DNA from: Streptomyces sp. NBC_01481
Lineage (GTDB): Bacteria > Actinomycetota > Actinomycetes > Streptomycetales > Streptomycetaceae
Direction: 5' to 3'
Assembly: GCF_026339995.1 (NCBI RefSeq)
Contig: NZ_JAPEPT010000004.1
Span: 496,001 to 560,000, forward strand
DNA length: 64,000 bases
Position numbers and translations under genes: made by a program. This document shows positions 61,987 through 64,000 of the stretch, in pieces. The notes below the pieces were generated by a model. That model was not told the DNA's origin. It saw only the letters and a program-made list of their open reading frames with translations, and searched no databases. How positions within the stretch are numbered: the first letter of the stretch is position 1; each line of letters begins with the position of its first letter.

Positions 61987-62409
61987 CTACTTGGCCAGCA
62001 ACGCCGCAAGGTGGGTGGCGGTCTGCTCGCCCGCCCGCTGCTTGATCAAGCCTTCCTTGGCAGCCGCACGAAGCCTGACCTCCGACTTGGTCTCCTCGCC
62101 GTTTGTCACGACCGCAGTGACCAGGACAGGGTTCATGCCGCCATACCCGCCGCGGGCAAGAACACGGATCGTCTGTTGGTCCGGGCCAGGTTCCACCGGC
62201 ACGGGATCGACTGTTCGCCCCGCTCGTCCGAGCACATGGACGACGTACTCGACGGCCTCTTCGAAGGGCAGGGGGACGACCAGGTCGATCTCCAGAACGT
62301 TCTTCTTCATCAGCTTGGCCACGAACCTGGTCAAGCGACCTCCACCCCCAGCAAACGCAGCCACAGCTGCAAGCTCCTCGGCCAGAATCTCATCCTCGCT
62401 CTGGTGCAC
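61987..62409 (-). CDS. Small hypothetical protein
   Basis: Soluble protein of 140 residues that I do not recognise. GGAGGG sits before the GTG used here (VHQSEDEILAEEL); an ATG 13 codons upstream has no SD. A helical head AEELAAVAAFAGGGGRL is followed by an alternating beta/alpha region (VLEIDLVVPLPFEEAVEYVV, GRTVDPVPVEPGPDQQTIRV, NPVLVTAVVTNGEETKSEVR) that looks like a steroidogenic-acute-regulatory or polyketide-cyclase-like sandwich, and a C-terminal helix. Alone, between DUF3592 and tetR. Confidence 0.6.
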   Translation of the reverse strand: MHQSEDEILAEELAAVAAFAGGGGRLTRFVAKLMKKNVLEIDLVVPLPFEEAVEYVVHVLGRAGRTVDPVPVEPGPDQQTIRVLARGGYGGMNPVLVTAVVTNGEETKSEVRLRAAAKEGLIKQRAGEQTATHLAALLAK

Positions 62410-62483
62410 GCACCCTCCACCCCGTTGCTTCCTGTCTGCGCTCTTCATGTAATCAGTTGCTGGACGCCCACCAGAGCGTGTTG

Positions 62484-63113
62484 TCACTGCGTGCGGCGGA
62501 GAAAGGCGTCGACCAGTCGGTCGGTGAAGTCCTGGCCGATCGCCTCGTCCGTCACCAGGACGCGGTAGTAGAGGGGGCCTACGAGCTGGTCGGTCTCGGC
62601 CGCCAGGTCGAGGTCGGCGGGCAGCTGGCCCCGTCGTACGGCGCGTTCCAGAGGCAGCCGGTCGCGGCGCCGCTGTTCGTCGAGGTACCTGGCCCGGAAG
62701 TCCTCTGCGAACGCCGGATCGTGCTGCGCCTGTGCGATCAGGGCCTTGAAGACGGCTCCGGAGTCGGACTGGCCGAGGAAACAGGCCAGTTGACGCAGAT
62801 GGGCGCGTAGGTCGAGGGCGATGTCGCCGTGATCGCGCGGGATCAGCTCCTCGGTCATGTCCTGCAGGAAAGCGTCGACAAGGACATCGGTCTTGGTGTT
62901 CCACCAGCGGTAGATGGTCTGTTTGGCGACACCGGCTCTCGCCGCGATGCCCTCCATGGTGAGGCCCGCGAAGCCCTTCTCGGCGAGCAGGTCGTCGGCC
63001 GCCTCCAGGATCGCCTGCCGGGCCTTTTCGCTGCGCCCGTGCCGGTTGCCGTGGTGCCCCCGCCCTGGCCGGCTGGTGGAGCTGTCCTCGGCGGTTCCTG
63101 TTGCGGGTCCCAT
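62484..63113 (-). CDS. TetR-family transcriptional regulator
   Basis: Repressor of 209 residues with an N-terminal basic tail, TetR HTH (QAILEAADDLLAEKGFAGLT, IAARAGVAKQTIYRWWNTK, residues about 32-78) and a TetR_C_16-like ligand domain ending in DFTDRLVDAFLRRTQ. It is divergent from the O-methyltransferase gene across 66 bp that contain an ACGCA-ACGG-TGCGT palindrome, the likely operator. It probably represses both genes. Confidence 0.9.
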   Translation of the reverse strand: MGPATGTAEDSSTSRPGRGHHGNRHGRSEKARQAILEAADDLLAEKGFAGLTMEGIAARAGVAKQTIYRWWNTKTDVLVDAFLQDMTEELIPRDHGDIALDLRAHLRQLACFLGQSDSGAVFKALIAQAQHDPAFAEDFRARYLDEQRRRDRLPLERAVRRGQLPADLDLAAETDQLVGPLYYRVLVTDEAIGQDFTDRLVDAFLRRTQ

Positions 63114-63143
63114 GTCGCCTCCCTGGTCTCAGGTTAGCGACTC

Positions 63144-63172
63144 TAGACTCAACGCAACGGTGCGTCTATTCT
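63144..63172 (+). promoter_or_regulatory. Promoter and TetR operator of the methyltransferase gene, probably leaderless
   Basis: TAGACT (63144-63149), 17 bp, TATTCT (63167-63172). Seven bases further is the A of the ATG at 63180, so the transcript would begin at the start codon; no SD is present. The palindrome ACGCA-ACGG-TGCGT (63152-63165) fills the spacer, where a bound TetR dimer would block RNA polymerase. Confidence 0.55.
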
Positions 63173-63179
63173 AGCGTTT

Positions 63180-63836
63180 ATGACGATCACTCACACACTC
63201 GCCGACCCCCGGGTCGAGGTCGCCCTCAGCAAGATGTTTGCGCAAGCCGCGCACGACGAAGCCACGGCGGCCCGCGTGCAGGCACAGCGGCCCGGCGGCT
63301 TCGGAACGCCGCAGGAACACGCCGACGCCGCGGCAGAGATCTACATGCCGATCTCCGCCGCCGGCGGGCAGTTGCTCTACAACCTGGTCCGGGCTGTCCG
63401 ACCTGCCACCGTCATCGAGTTCGGCATGTCCTTCGGGATCTCCACGCTGCACTTGGCCGCCGCCGTGCGGGACAACGGCGCCGGACGCGTCATCACCACG
63501 GAGTTGAGCAGGGACAAAATCGCCGCAGCCCGCAGCACCTTCGTCGAGACCGGTCTGGACGACGTGATCACGGTGCTGGAGGGAGACGCCCGCGAGACTC
63601 TCAGCGGCATCGACGGCTCTGCGGACTTCGTCCTGCTCGACGGCTGGAAGGACTTGTGTCTGCCCGTACTGCGCCTGCTCGAACCGCAGATGAAGCCCGG
63701 CACCCTTGTCGTCGCCGACGACGTCGACCTGAACAGTCTGCAGCCCTATCTCGACTACGTTCGCTCCCCGGCGAACGGCTACCAGAGCGTGACGTTCCCC
63801 GTAGAGGACGGCATGGAGATCAGCTGCCGCCTCTGA
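63180..63836 (+). CDS. Class I SAM-dependent O-methyltransferase
   Basis: Methyltransferase of 218 residues of the CCoAOMT-like family 3 group. SAM motif I is VIEFGMSFGISTLHLA near residue 80, the acidic motif II end is ITTELSRDKIAAAR, the metal Asp region is FVLLDGWKD near residue 157, and VVADDVDLN follows. Likely acts on a catechol or similar small acceptor; substrate unknown. Divergent from tetR, and its start appears leaderless. Confidence 0.85.
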   Translation: MTITHTLADPRVEVALSKMFAQAAHDEATAARVQAQRPGGFGTPQEHADAAAEIYMPISAAGGQLLYNLVRAVRPATVIEFGMSFGISTLHLAAAVRDNGAGRVITTELSRDKIAAARSTFVETGLDDVITVLEGDARETLSGIDGSADFVLLDGWKDLCLPVLRLLEPQMKPGTLVVADDVDLNSLQPYLDYVRSPANGYQSVTFPVEDGMEISCRL

Positions 63837-64000
63837 CGGCGGGCCGAGCGGTCTCGATGACCGCGACTTGAACGAGGGCGTGTGTGCCGCTGGTACGCCA
63901 GGCGCCGCCTGTTGCCTCCAGCTCCGTCAGCGTGTTCGGGGCGAGGCCGGTGATGACGTCGGACTTCAGCGTCCGTAGCGCGGCGACCGGTCCGGGGAAG
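63820..64000 (-). CDS. 3' end of an unidentified gene (runs off the window)
   Basis: A minus-strand frame open from the right edge encodes FPGPVAALRTLKSDVITGLA, then PNTLTELEATGGAWRTSG and a tail ending in AVRGGS, stop at 63820. Third positions are nearly all G/C, so it is coding. It overlaps the methyltransferase end by 17 bp. The GLAPNTLTELE pattern faintly resembles the effector domain of LysR-type regulators, but 59 residues are too few to decide. Confidence 0.5.
   Translation of the reverse strand, partial: FPGPVAALRTLKSDVITGLAPNTLTELEATGGAWRTSGTHALVQVAVIETARPAVRGGS

Overview
This is about 64 kb of a high-GC actinomycete chromosome, almost certainly Streptomyces. The reasons are the strong G/C preference at third codon positions, the frequent GTG and TTG starts with GGAGG-type ribosome binding sites, and families typical of the genus: DUF5999 and DUF6381 small proteins, PAS-GAF-SpoIIE phosphatases, an ScfR/RamB-type regulator and a TTG-started subtilase. 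I saw no tRNA, rRNA, CRISPR array, prophage or intact transposon. The window opens inside polX and closes inside an unidentified minus-strand gene.

Layout. 1-5.8 kb: the 3' part of polX, a UbiA-type prenyltransferase, and a divergent type III PKS / methyltransferase / FAD hydroxylase operon that resembles the phenolic-lipid srsABC operon, then a DUF2071 protein. 5.8-11.6 kb: a double-length IclR regulator divergent from pcaI-pcaJ-pcaF and pobA, the lower beta-ketoadipate pathway plus 4-hydroxybenzoate hydroxylase. 11.6-17.2 kb: the glyoxylate-shunt operon aceA-aceB-hbd, divergent from an ScfR/RamB-type regulator across an intergenic region dense in short inverted repeats. 17.2-24.3 kb: DUF5999, a 48-residue zinc-ribbon microprotein, two tandem PAS-GAF-SpoIIE phosphatases (one fused to an anti-sigma-type ATPase) and an amidase. 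24.3-33.4 kb: a frameshifted helix-turn-helix relic, a minimal CBM48 protein, DUF6381, a second EF-G, a two-RCK ion channel-like protein, a TPR relic, a third PAS-GAF-SpoIIE phosphatase and a YciO-type protein.

33.4-46.4 kb is an accessory stretch. An epimerase gene and a marR gene that face away from each other have both lost their 5' ends at one shared junction, and the marR remnant carries 20 perfect copies of a hexanucleotide. Next come GNAT, a two-component system, an ABC-2 exporter, DinB, an epoxide-hydrolase relic, a thioredoxin-reductase-like protein, a class A beta-lactamase, a HAD protein, a GtrB-like glycosyltransferase with a polytopic DUF6056-type partner, and an alpha/beta hydrolase.

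46.4-64 kb: a five-gene oligopeptide ABC transporter, an orphan dnaK, an operon of two tandem MAB_1171c-type membrane proteins plus an FAD oxidoreductase, a secreted subtilase with a P-domain, a DUF3592 protein, a small hypothetical, and a TetR / O-methyltransferase pair with a probable leaderless promoter.

The clearest metabolic logic is carbon-source switching. Aromatic acids pass through pob/pca to acetyl-CoA and succinyl-CoA, and acetate or acyl-CoA units pass through the glyoxylate shunt; each module has a divergent dedicated regulator. The least explained parts are the prenyltransferase/PKS locus, the MAB_1171c pair with its FAD enzyme, and the double-truncation junction with the expanded repeat.
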